In this document: in pieces, positions 1 to 7,747 of the stretch
How the letters are laid out: each line of letters starts with the position of its first letter
Position numbering within the stretch: the first letter of the stretch is position 1
Assembly (NCBI RefSeq): GCF_024347335.1
Contig: NZ_AP025463.1
Location: forward strand, 3,286,001-3,350,000
DNA: 64,000 nucleotides
Source: Vibrio celticus
GTDB lineage: Bacteria > Pseudomonadota > Gammaproteobacteria > Enterobacterales > Vibrionaceae
Direction of reading: 5' to 3'
Notes under the pieces: generated by a model
Database searches by the model: none
What the model saw: the letters and a program-made list of their open reading frames with translations, nothing else
Told to the model about the DNA's origin: nothing
Made by a program: the position numbers and the translations under genes

Positions 1-202
1 AGCCAACCGCCATTGCCGACTTAGATGCCAAGTCTAAATCCGCGTAATGACACTCTTCACCATGAACATCCGTAAGCAGAACAAAGCCACCGCCCATATG
101 ACGAAACTCCACAACCCAAGACCCTTCTTGAATTGAGGGCTCTATGATGGCTTCAACTAACAGGTTTTCTCTATATAAATTTCGTAATTCATTGAGTGTC
201 AT
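1..202 (-). CDS. Hypothetical protein, N-terminal part (cut by window edge)
   Basis: Reading leftward from an ATG at 200-202 there is an uninterrupted frame of 67 codons that leaves the window at base 1. It begins MTLNELRNLYRENLLVEAII and contains WVVEFRHMGGGFVLLTD, which looks like a small soluble alpha/beta protein. A strong ribosome binding site (AAGGGATGGA) lies just before the ATG, which makes the start convincing. I do not recognise the family. There is no signal peptide or membrane segment in the visible part. Confidence 0.7.
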   Translation of the reverse strand, partial: MTLNELRNLYRENLLVEAIIEPSIQEGSWVVEFRHMGGGFVLLTDVHGEECHYADLDLASKSAMAVG

Positions 203-337
203 ATTCCATCCCTTGCTTTGACCTCACTACATAGACCTTATAAGAATAGACGCAAATTGGCTCTCTGTATTAAGGATGGTCGAAAGTGATGAATGTGCTA
301 ACTAATTCCAGAAAGATATAATCAATAGATATAAAAA

Positions 338-361
338 AACGCCACTTAATAAAGTGGCGTT
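338..361 (-). terminator. Rho-independent terminator of the outer membrane barrel gene
   Basis: A 10-bp stem (AACGCCACTT / AAGTGGCGTT) with a 4-base loop is followed on the minus strand by a run of T (A tract at 333-339). It lies 34 bases past the stop codon at 395. Confidence 0.85.
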
Positions 362-394
362 CTTAAAATTCGTTCTAAATTTGTTTTATATGCC

Positions 395-1066
395 CTAGAA
401 GCGCACTTCAGCACCAGCAAACCAACCATCGATCATGACAAAGCTCTTGCCTAGATCAGAACTAAAGAATTCATCCGAGTCTAGATCGATAACACGGTAA
501 CCACCACGCAGAGCAATTTCAGATTCTGATACAGGGATTCGGTACTGAACACCTGCCATCAAGTCAGTGCTCTTAATACCACTGCTATCACCGAACTCCA
601 TGGTACCAATGATATCGAAGTTGGTGTCCGGCACATTGATCTCTGCGTTACCGTAGAAGCTCCACGTGAACTCATCAAACGTCGATGTTTTCGCACCCGT
701 CGCTTTTGGCTCAATGTAATTAGAGTTTGAGTATTGAGTAAACGTCACACCCGCATCGAAGTTCATCAACTTGTGCTCTAACAGTGTGTAGTAAAACGTG
801 TAGTCGTACTTATCAAAAGCCAACGAGTCCGCATCAATAGAGGTATAACGGAAGCTAGCATTTGGGAGCATTGGGGCATTATGCTCAAATGCGAAATACA
901 ACGAAGGTGAGTTAGAGTCGTCATCTTGTCTAACTTCGTTTAGCTTTGTACTTCCCCACCACATATCGGCACCGACTTTAGCCGTGTAAGAAAACTCCTC
1001 AGCAGCAGACACAGCTGAACTTAAAGATAGCATTCCCACTAAAGCAATTAATGGCATTTTATTCAT
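395..1066 (-). CDS. TIGR04219-type outer membrane beta-barrel protein
   Basis: Small outer membrane protein of 223 residues, resembling the TIGR04219 family of gammaproteobacterial barrels of unknown function. The start is the ATG at 1064-1066: it has GGAG nine bases upstream and opens directly into a signal peptide (MNKMPLIALVGMLSLSSAVSA, cleavage expected after AVSA). A longer reading from 1087 would add seven residues in front of the signal and is unlikely. The mature protein alternates aromatic and polar residues (GADMWWGST, YTFYYTLLEHKLMNFDAGVTF) and ends in a barrel-type C-terminus (WFAGAEVRF, final Phe). The family assignment is from memory of the pattern; function is not known. It is monocistronic, with its own terminator at 338-361. 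Confidence 0.75.
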   Translation of the reverse strand: MNKMPLIALVGMLSLSSAVSAAEEFSYTAKVGADMWWGSTKLNEVRQDDDSNSPSLYFAFEHNAPMLPNASFRYTSIDADSLAFDKYDYTFYYTLLEHKLMNFDAGVTFTQYSNSNYIEPKATGAKTSTFDEFTWSFYGNAEINVPDTNFDIIGTMEFGDSSGIKSTDLMAGVQYRIPVSESEIALRGGYRVIDLDSDEFFSSDLGKSFVMIDGWFAGAEVRF

Positions 1067-1201
1067 TTGAGATAGCTCCAATTCCATATCGTAGTGCTAA
1101 TTGTATGCACATTCATAGATTATTGGGGAAAATTCTACCACACATCTTAAATTCTAAAACGATAAACCGCTGACAAGTAAAGATTTGACGGCACTATGAC
1201 C

Positions 1202-1423
1202 TTAGTAACGTCTCTGGTTAGAACTGTGTACAAAGTTTTTGAAAAACCACACACCGATTGCAATCACGATCAACCAAGGCAGTAACTTAAACACGACGCC
1301 CATCATACCTAAGACCAACATGACTAATAACGCTAGTCCGGTTGCAGCCAATACCGTCATAAAGGTGATACCAGTGACAAGTAGAGTTGCGACGAAAATA
1401 AGAACAAAGATTAATTCAAACAT
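1202..1423 (-). CDS. pspG: Phage shock protein G
   Basis: Inner membrane protein of 73 residues. The start MFELIFVLIFVATLLVTGI and the block KLLPWLIVIAIGVWFFK match E. coli PspG (YjbO) closely in layout: two to three hydrophobic segments, a Gly-rich turn (LGMMGVVFKLLPW) and a basic Arg/Tyr tail (NQRRY). PspG is an effector of the phage shock response to membrane stress. The neighbour dusA and nearby zur are the same as in E. coli, which supports the call. GGGAG lies five to six bases before the ATG. A sigma-54 promoter at 1473-1489 fits regulation by PspF. Confidence 0.9.
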   Translation of the reverse strand: MFELIFVLIFVATLLVTGITFMTVLAATGLALLVMLVLGMMGVVFKLLPWLIVIAIGVWFFKNFVHSSNQRRY

Positions 1424-1472
1424 AATGGTCTCCCTAATGAGTTAATGACCTATCTTTCCTACTTTCTAACAT

Positions 1473-1489
1473 TGCAGCTTCCATACCAA
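1473..1489 (-). promoter_or_regulatory. Sigma-54 (-24/-12) promoter of pspG
   Basis: On the minus strand the sequence is TTGGTATGGAAGCTGCA. The GG and GC doublets are separated by exactly 10 bases, as in the consensus TTGGCACGRNNNTTGCW. Transcription would begin near 1462, about 40 bases before the pspG start. The psp genes of enterobacteria are sigma-54/PspF dependent, so the site agrees with the gene call. Confidence 0.8.
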
Positions 1490-1528
1490 GTATGCCAATC
1501 CAATAAAATCCTTATTTATCAGATAAAT

Positions 1529-1560
1529 AAAAAGCCACACATCTTCATGCATGGCTTTTT
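1529..1560 (-). terminator. Terminator of dusA
   Basis: Inverted repeat AAAAAGCCA / TGGCTTTTT (1529-1537 and 1552-1560) with A and T flanks that can work in either direction. It separates dusA from the pspG promoter. Confidence 0.7.
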
Positions 1561-1629
1561 AGAAACTTACGGTGGTAAATTTAGCCTCTAATGGCGAATT
1601 TAACCTTAAGTTTTTAACTTAGAGGGAGA

Positions 1630-2610
1630 TTAAACATTTAGCTCTTTAGGGATCTTAGCCAATGCCGTTTGCATCACTTCGATACCCGCACCTTTCTTAT
1701 GTGCGTTTTCACTGATGTAGCGACGCCATTGTCTTGCACCGGGCATGCTTTGGAACAAACCAAGCATATGACGAGAGATATGTCCTAAGCTTGCGCCATT
1801 TGAAAGTTCACGTTCGATGTACGGGTACATTTCTTCAACCACTTGTGAGCGCTTCTTGATTGGCGTGTCTAAACCAAAGATCTGCTGATCGACTTCAGCC
1901 AAGATAAATGGGCTATGGTAAGCCTCACGACCGATCATCACGCCATCAAGGTGTTGCAAATGTTCTTTAGTTTGCTCAAGAGTAGTAATGCCACCATTCA
2001 CGGCAATCACCAGATCAGAAAAGTCTTTCTTGATTTGGTATGCACGATCGTAATCTAGCGGTGGGATCTCACGGTTCTCTTTCGGACTAAGACCACTCAA
2101 CCACGCTTTACGCGCATGGATAGTAAATTGCTCACAACCGCCTTTTTCAGAAACCGTCGAAACAAACTTAGTTAGAAACTCATAAGAGTCTTGGTCATCG
2201 ATACCGATACGCGTTTTCACGGTAATTGGAATATCAGTGACTTCTTTCATCGCTGAAACACAATCTGCCACCAACTCGGGCTCAGCCATCAAGCATGCAC
2301 CAAATCGACCATTCTGAACTCGGTCTGAAGGGCAACCTACGTTAAGATTCACTTCATCGTAACCGCGCTCACCCGCAAGTTTCGCACAAGCAGCAAGATC
2401 AACCGGGTTTGAACCACCGAGTTGAAGTGCAAGAGGATGTTCTTGCTCGTTATATTCTAGGAAGTCGCCCTTACCATGTAAGATCGCGCCCGTTGTTACC
2501 ATTTCCGTGTACAGAAGAGTCTGTTGAGAAAGCAAACGGTGAAAGTAACGACAGTGGCGGTCAGTCCAATCGAGCATTGGAGCGACAGACAACCTACATG
2601 AATGTGTCAT
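1630..2610 (-). CDS. dusA: tRNA-dihydrouridine(20/20a) synthase
   Basis: FMN-dependent reductase that converts uridine 20/20a of tRNA to dihydrouridine. The 326-residue product shows the FMN-binding TIM-barrel opening SVAPMLDWTDRHCRYFHRLL, the substrate/active-site block NLNVGCPSDRVQNGRFGACLM with the catalytic Cys (about residue 99), KTRIGID, HARKAW, VNGGI and DGVMIGREAYHSPF. The start chosen is the ATG at 2608-2610 (MTHSCRLSVAPM). The 19 extra codons upstream have no homology to the family, and AGGG lies about nine bases before this ATG. It is divergent from zur. Confidence 0.95.
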   Translation of the reverse strand: MTHSCRLSVAPMLDWTDRHCRYFHRLLSQQTLLYTEMVTTGAILHGKGDFLEYNEQEHPLALQLGGSNPVDLAACAKLAGERGYDEVNLNVGCPSDRVQNGRFGACLMAEPELVADCVSAMKEVTDIPITVKTRIGIDDQDSYEFLTKFVSTVSEKGGCEQFTIHARKAWLSGLSPKENREIPPLDYDRAYQIKKDFSDLVIAVNGGITTLEQTKEHLQHLDGVMIGREAYHSPFILAEVDQQIFGLDTPIKKRSQVVEEMYPYIERELSNGASLGHISRHMLGLFQSMPGARQWRRYISENAHKKGAGIEVMQTALAKIPKELNV

Positions 2611-2923
2611 GGCAAAGTACCCTAGTAGCGAGTCAAAAAAATATGCTGGAATACCCAGCAAAAGCAAGGTCGGCTATTGTAAATGCTATGCCCTGTTTGT
2701 GCTATATGAACTTTACCTCATAGTTTTTTACAAACCTATTCACCAAATCTCTAATTCAGCATCACTAATCAGTTATGCCTTGAGTCACACTGTCATTTTG
2801 AGTTACCTTGTCTTATTCAAAGTCGTGGGTCACAATACGCTCTGTACCTGACTTTAATAGAAATCATTGGCTCCCAAAACGTAGTAACCTAGAAATAAGG
2901 TTTGATTAGGGATGTCCGATTGA
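2611..2923. other. Divergent dusA/zur intergenic region
   Basis: Non-coding stretch of 313 bases holding the start regions of dusA (leftward) and zur (rightward). I looked for a Zur-type palindrome (TGTTATANTATAACA) and found none. A weak sigma-70 pair for zur may be TTGGCT near 2870 with TAGAAA 17 bases further on. Open frames here are short and lack ribosome binding sites. Confidence 0.5.
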
Positions 2924-3382
2924 ATGGTGAAAAATTTGGACCACACATTAATAGAGCAAGTTGAAGGGATATGCGCATCGCGAGGCGTTAGATTAACACC
3001 TCAAAGAAAGCGAGTGTTTGAGCTCATTCTCTCTAATAAAAAAGCCTCCAGTGCTTATGAATTATTAGAGCAGTTGAAAGTCAGTGAACCGCAGGCCAAG
3101 CCTCCTACAGTTTATCGCGCTTTGGATTTCTTGTTGGAACAAGGTTTCATTCACCGAGTTGAGTCAACCAATAGCTTTATATGCTGCTGTTCTTGTAATG
3201 CCCATAAACATTTCTCTCAACTACTGATCTGCGATAAATGTGGCACTGTGATAGAATTGCAAGACGATGCGCTTGTCACTCTACTCGCTAGTAACGCTGA
3301 GAAGCATGGCTTTCAATTGACCAATCATGTCATTGAATCGCATGGCATTTGCCAATCTTGCTCCTCTGAGATGAAAGAATAA
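2924..3382 (+). CDS. zur: Zinc uptake regulator Zur (Fur family)
   Basis: Fur-family repressor of zinc uptake genes, 152 residues. The N-terminal winged helix includes GVRLTPQRKRVFELIL, and PQAKPPTVYRALDFLLEQGFIHRVESTNSF is nearly identical to the DNA-binding core of E. coli Zur. Metal ligands are visible: a Cys cluster ICCCSCNAHKHF, ICDKCG, and CQSC near the C-terminus. The AGGG upstream of the ATG is about 12 bases away. The location near dusA/pspG is as in E. coli. cheX follows after 17 bases, so the two are probably cotranscribed. Confidence 0.95.
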   Translation: MVKNLDHTLIEQVEGICASRGVRLTPQRKRVFELILSNKKASSAYELLEQLKVSEPQAKPPTVYRALDFLLEQGFIHRVESTNSFICCCSCNAHKHFSQLLICDKCGTVIELQDDALVTLLASNAEKHGFQLTNHVIESHGICQSCSSEMKE

Positions 3383-3399
3383 GATTATAGAAGAACATT

Positions 3400-3861
3400 A
3401 TGCGCGCTGAATTTGTAAACCCGTTTTTAGCTTCTTTGATGAACGTATTAAAAACGATGGCTTCTCTAGAGTTGAAGCCACAAAAACCGAGAGTTAAGAA
3501 AGATGAGATCGCTCGTGGTGATGTATCCGGCCTAATTGGTATGGTTGGCACACAATCTCGTGGCTCAATGTCGATCACCTTCGATGAAGGTCTCGCTCTT
3601 GAAATCATGGAAAACATGCTAGGTGAACGCCCAAACGGCTTGAACGAAGAAGTCACTGATATGGTCGGTGAAATCACCAACATGGTGACTGGCGGTGCAA
3701 AACGTATTCTTGCAGAAAGCGGCTTTGACTTCGATATGGCCACGCCAATCGTCGTTTCAGGCAAAGGACATACTATCCGTCACAAATGTGAAGGAGCAAT
3801 CATCATCATGCCTTTCACGTCTCAGTGGGGTAATGCCTTCATCGAGATCTGTTTCGAATAG
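3400..3861 (+). CDS. CheX-type chemotaxis phosphatase domain protein
   Basis: Cytosolic protein of 153 residues resembling CheX/CheC-family CheY-P phosphatases. The family motif with Glu and Asn on one helix is seen as GEITNMVTGGAKRIL (about residues 91-105, ExxN). The N-terminal MRAEFVNPFLASLMNVLKTMA and the repeated beta strands (GLIGMVGTQSRGSMSITF, GAIIIMPF) also fit CheX. It would dephosphorylate CheY-P or another receiver protein; which partner it serves cannot be read from the sequence. It sits 17 bases behind zur and ends before a strong bidirectional terminator. Confidence 0.8.
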   Translation: MRAEFVNPFLASLMNVLKTMASLELKPQKPRVKKDEIARGDVSGLIGMVGTQSRGSMSITFDEGLALEIMENMLGERPNGLNEEVTDMVGEITNMVTGGAKRILAESGFDFDMATPIVVSGKGHTIRHKCEGAIIIMPFTSQWGNAFIEICFE

Positions 3862-3878
3862 AGACAACCGCAGTAAAA

Positions 3879-3918
3879 AATACAAAAGGCTGACGTGCAT
3901 GCGTCAGCCTTTTGTATT
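3879..3918 (+). terminator. Terminator after zur-cheX
   Basis: A 17-bp perfect inverted repeat (3879-3895 and 3902-3918) containing GGCTGACG/CGTCAGCC, with flanking A and T runs built into the stem. Confidence 0.9.
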
Positions 3919-3954
3919 ACCTGCGATTTAACCATTACTTGCTCTACAGACACA

Positions 3955-3986
3955 AAAACGCCAACCCGAAGGTTGGCGTTTTTTTT
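3955..3986 (-). terminator. Terminator of pgi
   Basis: Stem AAAACGCCAACC / GGTTGGCG with CGAA loop and T8 on the plus strand, A5 on the left. It lies 17 bases past the pgi stop and may work in both directions. Confidence 0.9.
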
Positions 3987-4002
3987 GGTGCTATCAACTC
4001 AA

Positions 4003-5655
4003 TTAAGCTTTAAGCGCTTTAAATGCGTTGATTAGACCGTTCGTTGAGCTGTCGTGAGAGGTTACTTGAGCATCGTCAGCAAGCTCTGGAAGAATTTGGT
4101 TTGCTAGTTGCTTACCAAGCTCTACACCCCATTGGTCGAAGCTGAAGATGTTCCAGATAACACCTTGAACAAAGATCTTGTGCTCGTACATCGCGATTAG
4201 GTTACCTAAAGAGCGAGGGTTGATTTGCTTAACAAGAATTGAGTTCGTTGGGCGGTTACCTTCAAATACTTTGAAAGGTACTAGCTCAGCAACTTCTTCA
4301 GCTGTTTTGCCCGCTGCTAGGAATTCAGCTTCTACTGTCTCTTTTGTCTTACCGAATGCTAGTGCTTCAGTTTGAGCAAAGAAGTTAGACATTAGCTTCT
4401 GGTGGTGATCAGATGCTGGGTTGTGGCTGATAGCTGGCGCGATGAAGTCTGATGGGATCAGCTTAGTGCCTTGGTGAATCAGTTGGTAGAACGCGTGCTG
4501 GCCGTTTGTACCAGGTTCACCCCAGATGATAGGACCTGTTTGGTATTCTACTGGGTTGCCTTCACGGTCAACAAACTTACCGTTCGATTCCATGTTGCCT
4601 TGCTGGAAGTAAGCAGCAAAACGGTGCATGTATTGATCGTAAGGTAGAATTGCTTCTGACTCAGCGCCGTGGAAGTTGTTGTACCAAATACCGATAAGCG
4701 CAAGGATGACTGGAATGTTGCTTTCAAACTCAGTTGAAGCAAAGTGGTTATCCATCTCGTGAGCACCTTCTAGTAGCTCAACGAAGTTATCGAAGCCAAC
4801 AGATAGTGAGATAGAAAGACCGATTGCAGACCATAGTGAGTAACGACCACCAACCCAGTCCCAGAATTCGAACATGTTGTCAGTATCAATACCAAACTCA
4901 GCGACCGCAGTTACGTTAGTTGATAGTGCTGCGAAGTGTTTAGCTACGTGTGCGTTGTCACCCGCTTCAGCCAAGAACCAATCACGTGCAGAGTGCGCGT
5001 TAGTCATTGTTTCTTGAGTCGTGAATGTTTTAGATGCCACTAAGAATAGCGTTGTTTCTGGGTTAAGAGGCTTAAGTGTCTCAACGATGTGAGTGCCATC
5101 TACGTTAGAAACGAAGTGCATGTTTAGGCGAGTTTTGTATGGCGTTAGAGCTTCAGTCACCATGTATGGACCAAGGTCCGAACCGCCGATACCGATGTTA
5201 ACTACATCAGTGATCTCTTTACCAGTGTAACCTTTCCACTCACCAGAAACGATGCGGTGTGTAAACAGTTCCATTTTTGCTAGTACTGCATTCACTGCTG
5301 GCATTACGTCTTTGCCATCAACCATTACTGGGTTGTCGCTACGGTTACGTAGAGCAGTGTGAAGTACTGAACGACCTTCAGTCTTGTTGATTGCATCACC
5401 ACCGAACATTGCTTCGATTGCAGACTTAACTTCAGTCTCGTTCGCAAGAGCAAATAGGTGCTGCATAGTTTCAGCATCGATAAGGTTCTTAGAGTAATCC
5501 ACTAAGATGTCAGAACCGAAACGAGTAGAAAAGCTCTCGAAACGCTTTGCATCTTGAGCAAACAGTTCTTTCATATCCATATCTTGAGCAGACTCAAAAT
5601 GTGCCGTTAGAGCTTTCCACGCTTGTGTTTGCGTTGGGTTGATATTTTTCAACAT
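4003..5655 (-). CDS. pgi: Glucose-6-phosphate isomerase
   Basis: Glycolytic isomerase interconverting glucose 6-phosphate and fructose 6-phosphate, cytosolic dimer. The 550 residues equal the family length (E. coli 549). Signatures visible: VVNIGIGGSDLGPYMV (sugar phosphate loop), ASKTFTTQETMTNA, GGRYSLWSAIGLSI, QQGNMESNGK (catalytic Glu region), GTNGQHAFYQLIHQGT with the active-site His, and the Lys of FVQGVIWNIFSFDQWGVELGK. No frame damage. It is monocistronic, with a 326-base upstream region that carries an unusual nested palindrome. Confidence 0.98.
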   Translation of the reverse strand: MLKNINPTQTQAWKALTAHFESAQDMDMKELFAQDAKRFESFSTRFGSDILVDYSKNLIDAETMQHLFALANETEVKSAIEAMFGGDAINKTEGRSVLHTALRNRSDNPVMVDGKDVMPAVNAVLAKMELFTHRIVSGEWKGYTGKEITDVVNIGIGGSDLGPYMVTEALTPYKTRLNMHFVSNVDGTHIVETLKPLNPETTLFLVASKTFTTQETMTNAHSARDWFLAEAGDNAHVAKHFAALSTNVTAVAEFGIDTDNMFEFWDWVGGRYSLWSAIGLSISLSVGFDNFVELLEGAHEMDNHFASTEFESNIPVILALIGIWYNNFHGAESEAILPYDQYMHRFAAYFQQGNMESNGKFVDREGNPVEYQTGPIIWGEPGTNGQHAFYQLIHQGTKLIPSDFIAPAISHNPASDHHQKLMSNFFAQTEALAFGKTKETVEAEFLAAGKTAEEVAELVPFKVFEGNRPTNSILVKQINPRSLGNLIAMYEHKIFVQGVIWNIFSFDQWGVELGKQLANQILPELADDAQVTSHDSSTNGLINAFKALKA

Positions 5656-5981
5656 GGTATCTATCCCGATGTTACTGTAGGTTTTATTCTAAACGTCACC
5701 TGGGTGATGAATAGAACCCCCGATTAGGCGAAAGTTTATATTTTTCTGTGATGACCAAACCGCGTCACCACTGAAAGATTCTTTGTAATTTTTTTTCACG
5801 ACGTATTATGCCGCATATGAAGAGCTGTACCTTGAGATAAATCAGGATTAGATTTCCTGACAGAAGAATCGGTACAGACTCTAGCTCTAACATAATTAAA
5901 TGTGAGCGATACCTGATAAATTCAAGTTCAAAAGATAGCGTTAAACCACTTTTTTTCCAAATACATTATAAAGGATGGCGT
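5656..5981. other. pgi/yjbQ divergent intergenic region with nested palindrome
   Basis: Non-coding, AT-rich. From 5821 to 5888 there are inverted repeats nested on one centre (about 5851): CTGTACC (5825-5831) with GGTACAG (5871-5877), and inside it TCAGGA (5842-5847) with TCCTGA (5855-5860). Outer AGAGCT/AGCTCT extends it further. It could be an RNA hairpin, a leader structure or a two-sided operator. I could not assign sigma-70 promoters with confidence. Confidence 0.55.
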
Positions 5982-6401
5982 ATGTGGATTCAGAAGACTA
6001 TACACCTAAATGCACGAAAGCGTGGATTTCATCTCATTACTGATGAAATTGAACAACAGATACACGATATCAATTCTCTATCTGTTGGTTTATTACATCT
6101 TTTTATCCAACATACCTCTGCCAGCCTCACATTAAATGAGAACGCAGATCCCACAGTCCGTAACGATATGGAGTCGCACTTCAATAAGTTTGTACCTGAG
6201 CGAGCACCCTACTACAGACACACCTATGAAGGTGATGATGACATGCCTGCCCACATTAAAGCATCGACACTTGGCACCAGTGTGACAATACCAATTAGCA
6301 ATGGTCGTTTAGCTTTAGGAACATGGCAAGGCATTTACTTAGGAGAGCACCGAGATTGCGGTGGAAGCCGAACTGTGATTGCTACGATGCAAGGTGAGTA
6401 G
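5982..6401 (+). CDS. yjbQ: YjbQ family protein (secondary thiamine-phosphate synthase type)
   Basis: Cytosolic protein of 139 residues of the UPF0047/YjbQ family. Visible family motifs are HTSASLTLNENADPTVRNDME, a central His-rich metal/active-site area, and the C-terminal GTWQGIYLGEHRDCGGSRTVIA. E. coli YjbQ has low thiamine phosphate synthase activity, but the physiological role of the family is not settled. AAAGGA lies a few bases before the ATG. It stands alone between pgi and the Omp85-like gene. Confidence 0.9.
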   Translation: MWIQKTIHLNARKRGFHLITDEIEQQIHDINSLSVGLLHLFIQHTSASLTLNENADPTVRNDMESHFNKFVPERAPYYRHTYEGDDDMPAHIKASTLGTSVTIPISNGRLALGTWQGIYLGEHRDCGGSRTVIATMQGE

Positions 6402-6446
6402 ACTGCTTGAAAACAAGATCTCCTTAATAAAAACAATATCTTGTTA

Positions 6447-6481
6447 ATAAAAAAGAGTGGTGCGTTTCCACAACCACTCTT
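6447..6481 (-). terminator. Terminator of the alr/Omp85-like transcript
   Basis: Stem AAGAGTGGT / ACCACTCTT (6453-6461, 6473-6481) followed on the minus strand by a T tract (A run at 6450-6454 and before). It is 37 bases past the stop of the leftward gene. Confidence 0.75.
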
Positions 6482-6518
6482 ATAAGAATAGTATTTGGCC
6501 TACTGTAGGCCGAAAGCT

Positions 6519-7727
6519 TTAGAAGGGCTGATTGATCATGACCCTAAAGGTCCCTTCGTCACCACCTCGCGCCAACTCAGCACGAACAACAATGCCTTCC
6601 ACTTGGAAACGCACTGCGCCACCTAAGCTCCATTTCATGTCCGAGTGCAGTCTTTTGATGTCGTATTCATCTGCAACGCGCCCTAATTCAGCAAACGCTA
6701 CCCATTGCCACCAAGGCAAGTCGTAGTAGTTAATCAACGGGATATCGCCAAGCGGTTGCCAATCTGGGAGTACTCGGTACTCAGCAGAGTAATGAACTGC
6801 AGAGCGACCGTGATAACGACCTCCGGTATAACCTCGTAATCGATACAAGCCACCTAATCGAGCTTGTTCTGTCTCCGGTGGGCGAGCACAATCTTGCCCA
6901 GAGCAGTTATCCCACGTTGGCGTGTCAGCCGTATAGAAATCAAATGCTAAAACTTGTTGATCGAATAGGTCCCCTAAAGGACCTAAAGCAAAGTACTGGC
7001 TATTTTGGAAGGTCCACTTAAGCCATAAGTCATCGTTAGACCAACTCTCTGCGCCTGTTGTGAACTCAAGGTTAGTATGAGAGCCCGTGGTTGGGTTACG
7101 TGTGCTATCACGGTTATCCCAATCCAATGCCAGACTAAAGCCTGTCGCCTCCTCGGTATTATTTAAACCTTCCAACTCACGAGCGGTATAAAAAGGCGTA
7201 AACAGGATCGAACTGACACCCGACTCGACTGGCGAAGCAAAACTCACATCTTTGATTGGCTGAAAAGCCCCTAACAAGCCATGTTCTGCAACATTGCCCC
7301 AAGGTAGCAAATACTTGAATTCAAACTGATAGTTCTGTTCTAAGCCATCGGCAATGGTTTTATCATCAATAGATGAATCGTTATCGCCTTGAGAGCCTAT
7401 GTAATAAGGATTGTCGTTGAAGCGCGCTTGGTACATCTGAGTACTGAATAAAACATTCTCAGACAAAGCGTAGTTAAAGGCCGATAGAAAACCGACATAA
7501 CTGTCTTTGTCTGAATAGAGTGCCATACCAAACAGAGCGGCTTGAGGTTGCCAAACACCCTTTGCGACACCCGCAACCCCAAAGGTATTGCCCAAAGTTT
7601 CAGTACTAAAATAGAAAGGGACAAAGGCTGAATCTTTTTCTTCACTCGCAGCGGGAGAAGAAAAGCTGACACCGAGTAATGTCATTGCAGACATTAGCCA
7701 GTTTCGAGTCGTTCGCTTGAACATCAT
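6519..7727 (-). CDS. POTRA-less Omp85/BamA-type outer membrane barrel
   Basis: Outer membrane protein of 402 residues. A signal peptide opens it (MMFKRTTRNWLMSAMTLLGVSFSSPAAS). The rest is rich in barrel strands (WDNRDSTRNPTTGSHTNLEF, RLRGYTGGRYHGRSAVHYSAEYR) and ends ...EGTFRVMINQPF with a terminal Phe. The RLRGY block corresponds to the conserved loop-6 (V/I)RG(F/Y) motif of the Omp85 superfamily, and WDNRD is the usual strand before it. The length leaves no room for POTRA domains, unlike BamA or TamA. The gene starts 20 bases after alr ends, so it is probably cotranscribed with dnaB-alr. Substrate or role is unknown. The second ATG (7722-7724) is an equally possible start. Confidence 0.8.
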   Translation of the reverse strand: MMFKRTTRNWLMSAMTLLGVSFSSPAASEEKDSAFVPFYFSTETLGNTFGVAGVAKGVWQPQAALFGMALYSDKDSYVGFLSAFNYALSENVLFSTQMYQARFNDNPYYIGSQGDNDSSIDDKTIADGLEQNYQFEFKYLLPWGNVAEHGLLGAFQPIKDVSFASPVESGVSSILFTPFYTARELEGLNNTEEATGFSLALDWDNRDSTRNPTTGSHTNLEFTTGAESWSNDDLWLKWTFQNSQYFALGPLGDLFDQQVLAFDFYTADTPTWDNCSGQDCARPPETEQARLGGLYRLRGYTGGRYHGRSAVHYSAEYRVLPDWQPLGDIPLINYYDLPWWQWVAFAELGRVADEYDIKRLHSDMKWSLGGAVRFQVEGIVVRAELARGGDEGTFRVMINQPF

Positions 7728-7747
7728 TTACTTTACAAGATCCATAG

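Noticed and set aside
3330..3764. 144-codon frame antisense to cheX
   Set aside because: Shadow of the conserved cheX gene; no start signals.
5740..5780. CRP-like TGTGA...TCAC near pgi
   Set aside because: Half sites are 13 bases apart instead of 6.
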